Counted from the first letter of the stretch, positions 27,745 to 36,890 are shown. The stretch: DNA of 64,000 nucleotides from JANMES01 sp038329865 (GCA_038329865.1 JBBQNK010000007.1:59092-123091); one strand, 5' to 3'. Notes: generated by a model from the letters alone, not told the origin. Numbers and translations: made by a program.

Positions 27745-30666
27745 ATGACGCGCATCGAGCGAAGAGTCCTGACCAACTGCGTGCTGGCCGGGACGCTCCT
27801 CACTTCCATCGTCGTCCTGGCCGAGCTGCTCGGCTGGCTGCAGGTTCCTGAAAACCTGATGTACGATTTGCGTGCCCGACACTTCCAGTTTTTTCAAAAA
27901 CCGCCGACCGATCAGCTGGTTCATCTGGATATCGACGACAGGGCGATCGATGTGATCGGCCCCTGGCCTTGGCCGCGCACTCAGATGGCGTTGATCATTG
28001 ACGAGGTTCATCTGGCCGGGGCTAAGGCAGTCGGGCTTGACATCATTTACGTTGATCCCCAGCCGCCCAGCTACGTAGAAGTCAGCACCGCATTACCAGC
28101 GACCCAGCCGACCACCAACCCCATTCTCCGGCAGATCGATCACGACGCCTTACTCAGCGACGCCATCCGCCGCGCCGGCAATGTGATTTTGCCCGGCTCA
28201 CTGATTCTCGCGCCGCCCAGCGGCGACACGTTTGATAGTGCCGTCCGCCAAGAGCTCGCCGGCGATATCGAATTAAGCGAGGCCGAAGTTTCTTCACGAT
28301 TGCACGACAAATTCCCGCGCGACCTCGCGAAGTCCGGAAGGTTGGAGAAAGTTTTTTACGACGCTCGCCGATTGGCCGTCTACGATCGCCTGACCGCCGA
28401 GTTATCGACGGGCCCCAAGTCGGTCGACCAGCTACGCCAGCGACTGATCAAGCGGCAGGATGTGTCGGTCAATTCGCCGCTGTCGCGCATCCTCGATGAA
28501 CAACTGACGAAGTATCAGTCCGATGCGCAGTTACGCCGGTTCGGCGTCACACCGCCGATCGGGGGAGAGCCGTTCATTCCCGCAATGCTGAACTATGCGC
28601 CGATCGAACGCCTGGGCGAGGCGATGGCCGGCACTGCGTTCGTCGACTTCAAATCCTCTCGCGACGGCGTACTCCGTACCCAGCCTCTGGTACTCGAATG
28701 TAACGGCCGACTTTATCCTCAGTTCGGTTTTTCAGTCGCACTGCTCTACCTCGGTGCTACGCTGAACGACGTGACATTCACATCCGACACCGTCACCGTT
28801 GCCTGCCCGAATGGACGTAGGATTCAAATCCCCGTCAGCGTGGTCTACTCCGACTCCCTCGGCCGCAACGCCCCGACGATTTTCCAAATCCCCTGGTTCG
28901 GCCGCCGCGACTGGGAAACGATGTACGACTGGCCCGATCATCGAAACTCCAAACAACATTTGAGCATGAACACCGTCGCGGATATCGGCTTGACCCGGGA
29001 GAAGATCGCACGCAATAACGCCAACGTCGACAAGGCGCTCCCGATTCTGGTCGACTACATGACGATTCTCAATAACACGCCGAGATTGCCTCCCCAGCCG
29101 CCGACGGGGGATCAGGACGCGCTGTCGCGCATGCCGCGAATTGAACGAATGCTGTCCGTTCTTAATGACCGGTACGAATTTGACGCGAGTCTGAGCGATC
29201 AGGATTTGACCGATGAGGAGCGACCTTTTGCCCATGCCATGAAGGCGGCGCACGATAAAGACTACACCGACCCAAAATTCACCGAGAACGAGCGGCTATT
29301 CATCAACGCAGTGAAGACCATCGAGAACGTTCGCCGGGAAAATCTTCAATTCAAGCAGCAGCTTGATTCACAGATAAAATCACTTCGCGATCAGGTAAAC
29401 GGCAAGGCCGTCCTCGTCGGCTTCACCGCGACCGGCAATCAAGACGCCGTCCCCACCAGCATGCACGGGAGCTGCCCGGGCGTCGTCACGCACGGTGCTA
29501 TTTTTAACGCCATCGTCAGCAATCATTTCTGGCGCGTCGCGCCGGAGTGGATCACCGTGGCCTTCGCGATTTCGCTCGGCCTGATCACGGCGGCGGTTGC
29601 TTGGCGATTCTCACCGCTGCGGGCGTTCTGGATCACCACCGCACTCGGCATCGGTTACGTGCTGCTCAACGGACTGCTCTTTCTCGACCATCTCGGCCAG
29701 ATCATCGGCCTCGCCGCGCCGCAGATCGCGATGGCGGCTGTCTGGTCCGGGTGTTCGCTGGCGCGCATCGTCATTGAAAGTTCCGAACGCGCCCGCATCA
29801 CCAAGCGATTCACCTCCTACGTCGATCCCACACTGGTCAACTACGTCATGGAGCGCCCGGACGACGACGGCCTGGCCGGTGAGACGCGGGAGCTCACTGT
29901 CTGCTTCAGCGACATGGCCGGCTTCACGAGCCTGAGCGAGCGGCTGGGCGAGCGGATCGTGCCGCTGCTCAAGGAATTCATGGGCCGGATGGTGCCGATC
30001 ATCCGCCAGCAAAACGGGTACATCGACAAATTCCTCGGCGACGGAATCATGTATTTCTTCGGCGCGCCCGAGCCCAATCCCAATCACGCGGCCGCCGCGG
30101 TGGAAACGGCGCTGCTCATGCAGCAGGCGATCATTCCGTTCAATGAAGAGCTCATCGCCAAGGGATTGCCGACGGTGAAAGTCCGCATCGGCATTAACAC
30201 CGGCACGATGGTCGTCGGCGACGCCGGCTCCAGCGACGCCGCCGACTACACCGTCATCGGCGATAACGTGAACTTCGCCTCGCGCCTGGAATCCGCCAAC
30301 AAGCAGCTCGGCACGCTCATCCTCATCAGCGCCCGCACGGCCGAGCTGATCGGCGACCGCTTCCTCCTCCGCCCGGTCGGCGCACTGCAGGTCGTCGGTA
30401 AGACCGAAAGTGTGCTCGCCTACGAAGTGTGCGGCCTGGCCGACTCCGCCACGCCCCTGCAGCGCCGCCAGTGCGAGCAAACGCACCTCATGGTCAAACA
30501 CTTCCGCGGCCGATCGTTCAAGGAAGCAATGACCCTCGCCGACGATCTGGACTCAGCCTTCGGCGCCAGCCCACTGACGGATTTGTACCGCGATTTGTGC
30601 GCAGTCTATTTAGCCGACGCCCCGGCCGAGCCGTTTGATGGGAAGATTGTGTTCAAGGACAAGTGA
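27745..30666 (+). CDS. CHASE2-domain class III adenylate/guanylate cyclase
   Basis: The 973-residue protein has an N-terminal membrane helix and a large extracytoplasmic CHASE2 domain (DLRARHFQFF, HLDIDDRAIDVIGPWPWPR near residue 55, AKAVGLDIIY). Three closely spaced membrane helices follow (~595-680), then a C-terminal cyclase domain. That domain has both metal aspartates (FSDMAGF near residue 721 and KFLGDGIMYFFG near 765), a lysine before the second one as in ATP-specific enzymes, and the transition-state Asn/Arg in GDNVNFASRLE (near 840). It should make cAMP in response to an envelope signal. A long helical insertion (~430-560) distinguishes it from shorter CHASE2 cyclases. Its neighbours are the FecR and LEPR genes. 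Confidence 0.9.
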   Translation: MTRIERRVLTNCVLAGTLLTSIVVLAELLGWLQVPENLMYDLRARHFQFFQKPPTDQLVHLDIDDRAIDVIGPWPWPRTQMALIIDEVHLAGAKAVGLDIIYVDPQPPSYVEVSTALPATQPTTNPILRQIDHDALLSDAIRRAGNVILPGSLILAPPSGDTFDSAVRQELAGDIELSEAEVSSRLHDKFPRDLAKSGRLEKVFYDARRLAVYDRLTAELSTGPKSVDQLRQRLIKRQDVSVNSPLSRILDEQLTKYQSDAQLRRFGVTPPIGGEPFIPAMLNYAPIERLGEAMAGTAFVDFKSSRDGVLRTQPLVLECNGRLYPQFGFSVALLYLGATLNDVTFTSDTVTVACPNGRRIQIPVSVVYSDSLGRNAPTIFQIPWFGRRDWETMYDWPDHRNSKQHLSMNTVADIGLTREKIARNNANVDKALPILVDYMTILNNTPRLPPQPPTGDQDALSRMPRIERMLSVLNDRYEFDASLSDQDLTDEERPFAHAMKAAHDKDYTDPKFTENERLFINAVKTIENVRRENLQFKQQLDSQIKSLRDQVNGKAVLVGFTATGNQDAVPTSMHGSCPGVVTHGAIFNAIVSNHFWRVAPEWITVAFAISLGLITAAVAWRFSPLRAFWITTALGIGYVLLNGLLFLDHLGQIIGLAAPQIAMAAVWSGCSLARIVIESSERARITKRFTSYVDPTLVNYVMERPDDDGLAGETRELTVCFSDMAGFTSLSERLGERIVPLLKEFMGRMVPIIRQQNGYIDKFLGDGIMYFFGAPEPNPNHAAAAVETALLMQQAIIPFNEELIAKGLPTVKVRIGINTGTMVVGDAGSSDAADYTVIGDNVNFASRLESANKQLGTLILISARTAELIGDRFLLRPVGALQVVGKTESVLAYEVCGLADSATPLQRRQCEQTHLMVKHFRGRSFKEAMTLADDLDSAFGASPLTDLYRDLCAVYLADAPAEPFDGKIVFKDK

Positions 30667-30709
30667 GTCATCTAAGAACTTGAAATGGATAAATCAAAGA
30701 CTCCCGACC

Positions 30710-31795
30710 TGCTCTGTCCGGACCCTGCCCAAGTTCGGCGCATGTTAAGTAGCGCGATCCCCGGCAGCCGGGTACATCCTGCGGGATGGAAAGTTCCCGT
30801 TCGCCGAAGGACGTGATGGTGCTAGCCTACAGACTGGGGTGTCGGCACCTGCCGGCGTACGCCAGCAAGTTCAGTCGCAAGGATCACGCGACGCTGCCTC
30901 AGTTGTTCACGTGCCTCGTGCTGCGTCAGTTCTACAATCTGAGTTATCGTCGCGCCGAGGCGTTGCTCGCCGACAGTGCCGAATTGCGTAACGCGATCGG
31001 CATGAAGGTCTGTCCGGACCACAATACACTACACGACGCGTTCGACACGCTGGCGCGGATCGAGACGTTCGCGCCGATGCTCGACGAACTCGCCGGCGCG
31101 TTCGAGGAAGCGGGCTTGCTCAAGCTCGACGAGAAGCCGGCGGCGGCCGACAGCACGTACTTCGAGAGCCACCACGTCAGTCGTCACTTCGCCGAGCGGA
31201 AGAAGAAGTCGAAGGAACGCGCCGAGAAACGTGCGGCGAAACGGGCCGGTAAAACCAGTCGAAAGGCGTCGTCGAAGGCGAAAGCCAGGCCGTCGAAGAC
31301 GCGAAGCAGGACGGTCGAGAACCTGCCGAAGCTGGCGATCATGGTTGCGTGCGCGGCGCACCTGATCCTGTCGGTCTGGTCGGGCACGGGCATGGGTTCC
31401 GACCACCCACACTTCGAGACACTCGCCTACCACGCGTGGCGGCGCACGCCGGTGAAGACAATCGTCGCCGACGCGGGATACGACTCGGAGAAGAACCACG
31501 ACCTCGTGCGGCTGGACCTGAACTGCGTGTCGATCATCCCACCCCTGATCGGCCGACCCGGCGACCCGACCGAGCCGTTTCGCGCCGAGATGAAGCGACT
31601 GTGGGACACGATCGAGGTGCGAGAGGCGTACGGCCAGCGCTGGCAGGCCGAAACGGTCAACAGCATGATGAAACGGAACTACGGCTCGTCCCTGCGTGCC
31701 AAGACCGCCGACCGCCGCGAACGAGAGATGCTGCTAAAAGCGATGACCCACAACATCGCGATCTAGCTGCGACATCAGAGGGTCCGGACAGAGCA
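30710..31795 (+). mobile_element. Complete IS4/IS5-superfamily insertion sequence with 9-bp target duplication
   Basis: The element is 1086 bases long. Its terminal inverted repeats are exact over 17 bases (30710-30726, TGCTCTGTCCGGACCCT, and its complement at 31779-31795). The flanking direct repeats CTCCCGACC (30701-30709 and 31796-31804) are a 9-bp target duplication. It encodes one intact transposase. Removing it and one duplication rejoins AAATCAAAG (30691-30699) with CTTTGATTT (31806-31814), so the insertion hit the loop of a hairpin 25 bases after the cyclase stop. Confidence 0.93.
30786..31766 (+). CDS. DDE transposase (IS4/IS5 superfamily, DDE_Tnp_1)
   Basis: The 326-residue enzyme is intact. 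The catalytic triad can be placed in AADSTYFESHH (first Asp, near residue 120), VADAGYDSEKNH (second Asp, near 222) and GQRWQAETVNSMMKRN (Glu, near 285). The YxxxxxRWxxE-like C-terminal pattern fits IS4/IS5 relatives. A lysine/arginine-rich insert (~137-180) separates the first two catalytic blocks and probably contacts DNA. It fills the insertion sequence and is homologous to the frameshifted transposase at 37.8-38.9 kb, but the two are divergent. With intact ends and frame it may be active. Confidence 0.92.
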   Translation: MESSRSPKDVMVLAYRLGCRHLPAYASKFSRKDHATLPQLFTCLVLRQFYNLSYRRAEALLADSAELRNAIGMKVCPDHNTLHDAFDTLARIETFAPMLDELAGAFEEAGLLKLDEKPAAADSTYFESHHVSRHFAERKKKSKERAEKRAAKRAGKTSRKASSKAKARPSKTRSRTVENLPKLAIMVACAAHLILSVWSGTGMGSDHPHFETLAYHAWRRTPVKTIVADAGYDSEKNHDLVRLDLNCVSIIPPLIGRPGDPTEPFRAEMKRLWDTIEVREAYGQRWQAETVNSMMKRNYGSSLRAKTADRREREMLLKAMTHNIAI

Positions 31796-31881
31796 CTCCC
31801 GACCCCTTTGATTTTCCGGCAGTCGAAACATACCCACGTTGCATTTCCCCTCGATTCACCACGGTTAGAATCCGCAAGGAG

Positions 31882-32290
31882 TCACTTACCCATCGCCTCC
31901 GCTGCCCATCGTTCCAGATTCTGATCATTCGCCGGCACGACGATGTGCTCGATCTAGTTGGCCATCTCGTCATTCTCAAACGCCTGTGCCCATGAAACCG
32001 TCGTCCCTTTCGCCGACGCGGCCAGCGTGATGGTCAGGCTGAACTTCGGTTCAGACACGTGCTGCACCACCACCTTCTTCGGCGGGTCGATCTCGGCGAA
32101 GACGGCTTCGTTCGGGTAGTTCTTGCCGTCAGGGCCGTGCATGGTGAACGACCATCGGCCGCCGGGCTTGAACTCGCAGACGGCGAACGTGTTGGTGAAC
32201 CCGTCCGGCCCCCACCAGCGGGCGAGCCGCTGCGGGTCGGCCATCGCGGCAAACACTTTCTCCGCCGGGGCTCTGGCTTCTTTCGATTGA
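31882..32290 (-). pseudogene. SRPBCC/AHSA1-family gene, nonsense-mutated and lacking its start
   Basis: Read on the minus strand, the frame encodes APAEKVFAAMADPQRLARWW and the rest of an Aha1/START-like domain up to ENDEMAN, then meets an in-frame TAG (31954-31956). The same frame continues beyond it as IEHIVVPANDQNLERW to a TGA at 31882-31884, which is the family's normal C-terminus. A single C-to-T change (CAG to TAG) would explain this. Upstream of the RAPAEK segment the frame loses family resemblance and has no ATG, so the 5' end is also lost. Members bind hydrophobic ligands. It lies beside a DHFR-family reductase gene, a common pairing. Confidence 0.8.
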
Positions 32291-32427
32291 CTCGGTCCAC
32301 GGGTTCCGCTCCGTCTGCTTCGCCGCCGCCGCTTTACCCGCGGCTACAATCCGCCGCCCCGCCGGGGCGCGGAATGCGGTTGAATACTCAAACGGCGCGT
32401 GACAGACTTACTCGAGGTGTTCCCGCT

Positions 32428-33018
32428 TCACGCTCCGCTTCGCAGCGGCCCCACGTGTCGATACGTGTTCATCACAATGCCCGAGGGCATCGCCTTCGTG
32501 CTGACGAGTGCGAGTTCGCGCGGTTCGGCAGTGTCCGAAAAGAATCGCTTGCCGCGGCCCAGCAACACCGGGTAGATCAGCAGCACCACTTCGTCGATCA
32601 GCCCCTGCTCGAGCAGCACAGACGTGAGGGTCGTACTCCCCCAGATGATCAGGTCCGGGCCGACCTTTGACTTGATGCCGCGCACGCTCTCCACGAGGTC
32701 TGCCCCGAGTTCTCGCGCCGGCCCCCATGCCAGGCTGCCCGGCCTGTGGGTGGCGACGTATTTCGTCGCGGCGTTCAGACCGTCCGCGATCGGACTGCTC
32801 GGCGCCTTCGGCCAGAATCGCGCCCAAAGATCGTAAGTGCGCCGGCCCAGCAGCAGATCGAATTGCTTCCCCTGCGCCTCCGCGACAGCCGCCGCCCCGG
32901 CCGGCGTTCGATAAGCCGCCGTCCATCCGCCATTCGCGTAATCACTGTCATCGTCCGGCCCGCCGGGCGAAACCACGCCGTCCAGCGAGATGTGTGCGAA
33001 GACCCTGATTGTTCTCAT
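32428..33018 (-). CDS. Dihydrofolate-reductase-family protein (RibD C-terminal-like)
   Basis: The start at 33018 (MRTIRVFAHISLDGVVSPGG) gives 196 residues; a longer frame to 33096 adds 26 unlikely residues. The pattern is that of the YyaP/YwjB-type RibD_C/DHFR-like family: FAHISLDGV at the N-terminus, LLLGRRTYDLWARFWP (near residue 58), VGPDLIIWGSTTLTSVLLEQGLIDE (NADPH-binding GS loop, near 125) and LIYPVLLGRGKRFF. These are NADPH-dependent reductases of unassigned substrate, not true folate enzymes. The adjacent SRPBCC gene is broken, so the presumed two-gene unit is no longer complete. Confidence 0.85.
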   Translation of the reverse strand: MRTIRVFAHISLDGVVSPGGPDDDSDYANGGWTAAYRTPAGAAAVAEAQGKQFDLLLGRRTYDLWARFWPKAPSSPIADGLNAATKYVATHRPGSLAWGPARELGADLVESVRGIKSKVGPDLIIWGSTTLTSVLLEQGLIDEVVLLIYPVLLGRGKRFFSDTAEPRELALVSTKAMPSGIVMNTYRHVGPLRSGA

Positions 33019-33118
33019 TTTGAGTTTCCTTCTGTTCGATACTTCGCCTGCGGAATGAGTGCAGCGCGGGAATGCCGTCAAAACTTTGTTTTTCAATAAA
33101 ACTAGATAAGTTTGCGTT

Positions 33119-33529
33119 TCACACGCGTCCCCGCTTCACACTATCCGTAGCAGGGGGCGATGTGGCTGCCAGCAGGGTTGTAAACTCATCATTGGCGAGG
33201 AGGCTGTCGTCCGCGAACCACGCATCTCCGAGCCGCTTCAACAGCAAACAAACCTTTTCGCAATTGACATGCGACTGCCCGATAGTGAAGTCCCGCTGCT
33301 GGACCCACCTCGGAATAAAAGTTCCGCAATACCAAAACAACTGCGAGAGATCGCGCGGCGGATTGCTACTTCCGGCGTGCTGATGGGTTTCGGCCTGAAG
33401 CGCTTCGCACAGCTCTGCGAACTTCGCCGAATCCCAGCGCAGGTCAAACCGGACGCCTGCGATGAAGCTGCCGGGCGTAGCGTTTAGTTCCCGCACCACG
33501 ACTTCCGATTTGTCGAGGGCCGATGCCAT
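33119..33529 (-). CDS. Hypothetical protein
   Basis: ATG 33529 gives 136 residues (MASALDKSEVVVRELN); an upstream start at 33562 would add 11 residues. I recognise no family. The protein is soluble, without signal peptide or membrane helix, with a cysteine/tryptophan-containing middle (LFWYCGTFIPRWVQQRDF). The base composition is lower in GC than that of neighbouring genes, and it stands alone between the reductase gene and the PEP-CTERM pseudogene in a region rich in mobile elements. It may have been acquired horizontally, but that is only a compositional impression. Confidence 0.5.
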   Translation of the reverse strand: MASALDKSEVVVRELNATPGSFIAGVRFDLRWDSAKFAELCEALQAETHQHAGSSNPPRDLSQLFWYCGTFIPRWVQQRDFTIGQSHVNCEKVCLLLKRLGDAWFADDSLLANDEFTTLLAATSPPATDSVKRGRV

Positions 33530-33698
33530 ACAACTATTATTGTATGAATAGCCCGTTCGCATAACAGCGAACTCTATTTGTATAACAACACGATAGGCTG
33601 GAAAGGTAACTGGATACGTCCGGCTATGTCTTCACCTGAGGTTCGACAAGGGTTGAGACAGAGCCAATTGTGACCCCTTGCCCGGATTCAAAGCGAAA

Positions 33699-33730
33699 GG
33701 ATCGGGACGATCGATTGATCGTCCCGATCC
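33699..33730 (-). terminator. Strong hairpin after the PEP-CTERM gene, probable terminator
   Basis: A perfect 14-base stem (33699-33712 with 33717-33730, GGATCGGGACGATC) encloses a 4-base loop. It lies 36 bases past the stop of the PEP-CTERM gene. On the minus strand it is followed by a modest T-containing stretch (TTTCGCTTTG). This fits an intrinsic terminator, although the T-tract is interrupted. Confidence 0.6.
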
Positions 33731-33765
33731 CAGTTTGCAAATAGGAAAGGATCCGGCACCGCCGC

Positions 33766-35607
33766 TTAGATGGCGCGACGCTGACGCCGGCGCAGCAGAC
33801 CCATCGCGGCCAGGCCGAGCAGGCTCAGGCTCGCCGGTTCGGGGGCCGCGACGACGGCGTAGATCGCCACGTCGTTCCCGCCGTTGAGCGGGTCGCCACC
33901 GCCGAGGTCGGCGTCGTAGGTGATCCGCCAGTCGAATCCGTTGGCGGTTGTGACGAGCGCGTCGTCGGCGTACTGGAACGTGCCGGAGGTCGCGCTGCCG
34001 GTGTTGTTCAGGACGTAGAACACTTCCGACCCGTCGGCCACAAAGCTGGCGAAGCTGACATTGATCTCGCCCGCCAACAAAGCCGATCCGCCGGTCAACG
34101 ACAGTTGGTCGTGCCCGCCCGTCACGCCCTCGCCGGCGGTTCCGTCGATCTGCACATCGAAGTGGGTGCTCGCATCGAATGACACCCCGTTGGCCAGCGT
34201 GAGCACGCCCGGGCCGCTATTGCCCGGAGCAAGATGCCCCGAACCCTGCAGAGTTACCGAGCCCGTTGAGATCGTGCCGACACCTGAAAGTGTACCCGAG
34301 GTCGCGACCGTCACATCGCCGGTAGCGGACAGGTTGCCGTTGACTGCAAGTCCGCCCGTTACGGTCGTTGCGCCGGAGACCGAGACGGTTCCGTTTCCAC
34401 CGGCGATCGCGTTGCCGCTGCCGGTGACGTCCAGGGTCGTCAGGGCAAGCACGGTGTTGTTCGTAACGGAAGGATTTGTGGTGACGTTGAGGATGCCGTT
34501 GCCGGTGAGTGTGCCGGCACCCACGGTGAGCGTCGCGGTCCCGCTGGTAAACGAATCCGTGCTGGTGGCATTCAACTGGCTGTTGCTTACCGCCAACGAA
34601 CTCCCGTAGGTCAGGTTCACGCTGGCCCCATTGGCGCTTCTTTCACTGACGAGGGTGGAATTGGCAGTGACGTTGATCGCTCCGGCGGCGTAATCAACCG
34701 CACCTGCATTGTAACCACGCAGGGTTCCCCCGTTGAGGGTGATCCCGCCGCCGCCATTCGTCAGCGAACTCGCACCCGTGGCCCTCAATTCGCCGCCGCC
34801 CACGGTCACTGAGGACGAGCCGAGCAGGGTATTTGCAGCGGTTGAATTCAACTGTCCCCCATTGAGGAGCAGGGCTCCCGTTCCAAAAGCGCCCGAAGTC
34901 GCGGCCACGCCTGCAGTGGAAACGTTGACAGTCCCGGCCGTAACCGTCGTTCCCCCGGTGAACGTGCTGAGGCCCGAGTTGAATGAGAATGATCCCCCTG
35001 TGGTGCTGTTCACTTCAAGAGCATGTGCGGTTCCACCCGTCAGGGCTCCGATCTTTGCGATGGTGCTTGAACCTGCGATGGTAAGAGTCGATGCCGTGCC
35101 AGTGAAGTCACCGGACAGGGTCGGAACTCCGGTGCCGGACTTGTTGAAGGTCAAAGTGCGGTTCACGCCCCCGGTGTCGACGCCGCCACTCAGGTTTGCT
35201 GTCGAGGAACCCGCACCGGCGATGGTCAGATTGGCATCCAAAGTCAGGAGTCCGATCGTGGTAGTCCCTGACCCACTGTCCTCGGAAAGTGTGATGGTGC
35301 GGTTTGCGCCGCCCGTGCTGAATCCGCCGGTGAAATTGCGGCTTATCGTGTTAACCCCTAAGCTACCGCCTAGAATCGCCTTAATTTCCAGGTCGCCCCC
35401 CAGAACAATGGTGCCCGAGCTGAATGCGACACCCGAGTTGCCCGAACCCGAGGTATCCCTTTGGAACGTCAAAATCACGTTCCCCGTGGTGGACTTGGTG
35501 GCGCTGTTAAAATTAGGGCCAGTGCTTCCGGCATAAAAGGTGAAGTCGCCGGTGATGCTTATATCTTGTGCGAAGCTCCGATTGGCAAGACAGACGAAAG
35601 CACCACT
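33766..35607 (-). pseudogene. PEP-CTERM autotransporter-repeat protein, 3' part (split by IS3-family element)
   Basis: This segment encodes ~612 residues of autotransporter-associated beta-strand repeats (Gly/Thr/Ser/Asn-rich, for example TLTFNKSGTGVPTLSG, LTIAGSSTIAK, FTGGTTVTAGTVNVSTAG). It ends in a classic PEP-CTERM sorting tail: APEPASLSLLGLAAMGLL then RRRQRRAI. Exosortase would recognise PEP, cleave, and attach the protein at the outer envelope. The 5' end of this part stops at a 6-bp duplication flanking the IS3-family element. Across it the frame continues exactly into 36891-37484 (EFKSG then AFVCLANRSF), giving an intact ~809-residue ancestor. Alone this part has no signal peptide. 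Confidence 0.88.
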
Positions 35608-35635
35608 GACCTGCCCCCATTTTCCATACCACCCG

Positions 35636-36511
35636 CTATGAGAGTTTGACTAACTCTTCTTCCTTCGCTGTCCCCGACGCAGGACGAGGCGCAGCCTCGG
35701 CCGGAGGCGGGGACAGCGACGCCGCGAACGTCGCGGGCGTCATGTACTTCAAACTGCTGTGCGGACGGTGGTGGTTGTAATCCAGCCGCCAGGCCGTCGC
35801 CAGTTCCTTCGCTTCTTTCAACCTCTCGAACACCTCCGTCTCTAATAACTCATCCCGTAGCCGCGAGTGAAAGCTCTCGGCGTACCCGTTCTGCCACGGG
35901 CTTCCCGGCTCGATGTACAGCGTTTTCACCCCGCTGAGCGTCAGCCAACCCCGCAACGCCGTCGCGATGAACTCGGGGCCGTTGTCGCAACGAACGTGAC
36001 CCGGCACGCCGCGGATCGCGATCAACTCCGACAGCACGTCGATCACATCGCCGCTGGACATCGACCGGCTCACTTCCAGCGCCAAACACTCCCGCGTGAA
36101 CTCATCCACCACGCTCAGCCATTTGATGCTCCGCCCGTTGCTCGTGCGGTCGAAGATGAAATCGAACGCCCACACGTCATTCTTCCCTGTCGCCTTCTGC
36201 CGGCTGATCCCGTTCTCGATCGTGCCCAACCTTCGCTTTTTGACCCGTTTTTGCGGCACTTTCAGACCTTCCCGCCTCCACAGCCGGTAGACCCGCTTGC
36301 GGTTCACCCGCCACCCGGCCTGACGCAGCTTGGCCCATACGAATCGGTAGCCGTACCGCGGGTGGGCCCGCACCACCGCGTGCATCGACTCGATCAGCTT
36401 CCCTTCGTCGTCGGGCCCCCGCGGCGTGTAACGCTGGCTCTGGCGGTTCTGGCCCAGCACCCGGCAGGCACGCCGTTGCGACACTTCCAGTTCCGTCTGC
36501 ACATGCACCAC
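35636..36511 (-). CDS. IS3-family transposase orfB (rve integrase core)
   Basis: The 291-residue frame contains an HTH_21-like segment (ESMHAVVRAHPRYGYRFVW) and an rve catalytic core. The first Asp lies in DVWAFDFIFDRTSNG (near residue 115), the second in VRCDNGPEF (near 178), and the Glu in SPWQNGYAESFHSRLRDELL (near 215), matching IS3 DDE spacing. Its frame is -1 relative to orfA, and it overlaps orfA when extended upstream, so it is probably made as an OrfAB fusion by frameshifting at AAAAG (36540-36544). The apparent GTG start at 36511 may not be used. Confidence 0.92.
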   Translation of the reverse strand: MVHVQTELEVSQRRACRVLGQNRQSQRYTPRGPDDEGKLIESMHAVVRAHPRYGYRFVWAKLRQAGWRVNRKRVYRLWRREGLKVPQKRVKKRRLGTIENGISRQKATGKNDVWAFDFIFDRTSNGRSIKWLSVVDEFTRECLALEVSRSMSSGDVIDVLSELIAIRGVPGHVRCDNGPEFIATALRGWLTLSGVKTLYIEPGSPWQNGYAESFHSRLRDELLETEVFERLKEAKELATAWRLDYNHHRPHSSLKYMTPATFAASLSPPPAEAAPRPASGTAKEEELVKLS

Positions 36512-36534
36512 CGTCCGCCGGCGACGCGAAGGGG

Positions 36535-36819
36535 CTACTCTTTTCCCAGGAAGTCGATCGCCTCCTTCAGGATCTGCTTGTCGAGCGTCAGGTCCGCCAC
36601 CGCCTTCTTCAGGCGCGTGTTCTCGATCTCCAGCTCTTTAAGCTTCTTCGCGGCCTCGGACTTCATCCCGCCGAACTGGTTCCGCCACCGGTGATAGGTC
36701 TGCTCGCTGATCGAAAGCTTCTGACAGACCTCGCCGATCGACTGCCCGCCGTTGAACATCGCATCGGCTTCACGCAGCTTGGCGATGATCTGATCCGGCT
36801 TGTGCTTCTTGCCCTTCAT
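36535..36819 (-). CDS. IS3-family transposase orfA (helix-turn-helix, leucine zipper)
   Basis: The 94-residue protein has the IS3 OrfA plan: KHKPDQIIAKLREADAMF, then the helix-turn-helix SIGEVCQKLSISEQTYHRW (residues ~27-46), then a heptad-repeat region (KKLKELEIENTRLKKAVADL) that mediates multimerisation. It binds the terminal repeats. Just before its stop is AAAAG (36540-36544); a -1 shift there continues as RVAPSRRRRTVVHVQTELE into orfB. Confidence 0.92.
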   Translation of the reverse strand: MKGKKHKPDQIIAKLREADAMFNGGQSIGEVCQKLSISEQTYHRWRNQFGGMKSEAAKKLKELEIENTRLKKAVADLTLDKQILKEAIDFLGKE

Positions 36820-36890
36820 GAAAATCTCCTTGGCCCGATCCGGGCCGAAAGACTCTCATATCAGGTGGTATGGATTTTGGGGAGCAGGCC

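Larger units (their letters stand above)
35608..36890 (-). mobile_element. IS3-family insertion sequence inside a PEP-CTERM gene
   Basis: The ~1283-base element has long imperfect terminal inverted repeats of about 38 bases. Left and right ends share GACCTGC/GGCCTGC, then TCCATACCACC and TATGAGAGT in the same order. The direct repeat ACCACT (35602-35607 and 36891-36896) is the likely target duplication; one shared base makes its exact limits ambiguous (5-7 bp). It contains orfA and orfB on the minus strand, the same strand as the interrupted gene. Excision restores the host reading frame. Confidence 0.9.

Noticed and set aside
31954..31956. In-frame TAG in the SRPBCC gene as programmed readthrough or pyrrolysine
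   Set aside because: No pyrrolysine genes or structure are visible and the 5' end of the gene is also missing, so decay is the simpler explanation.
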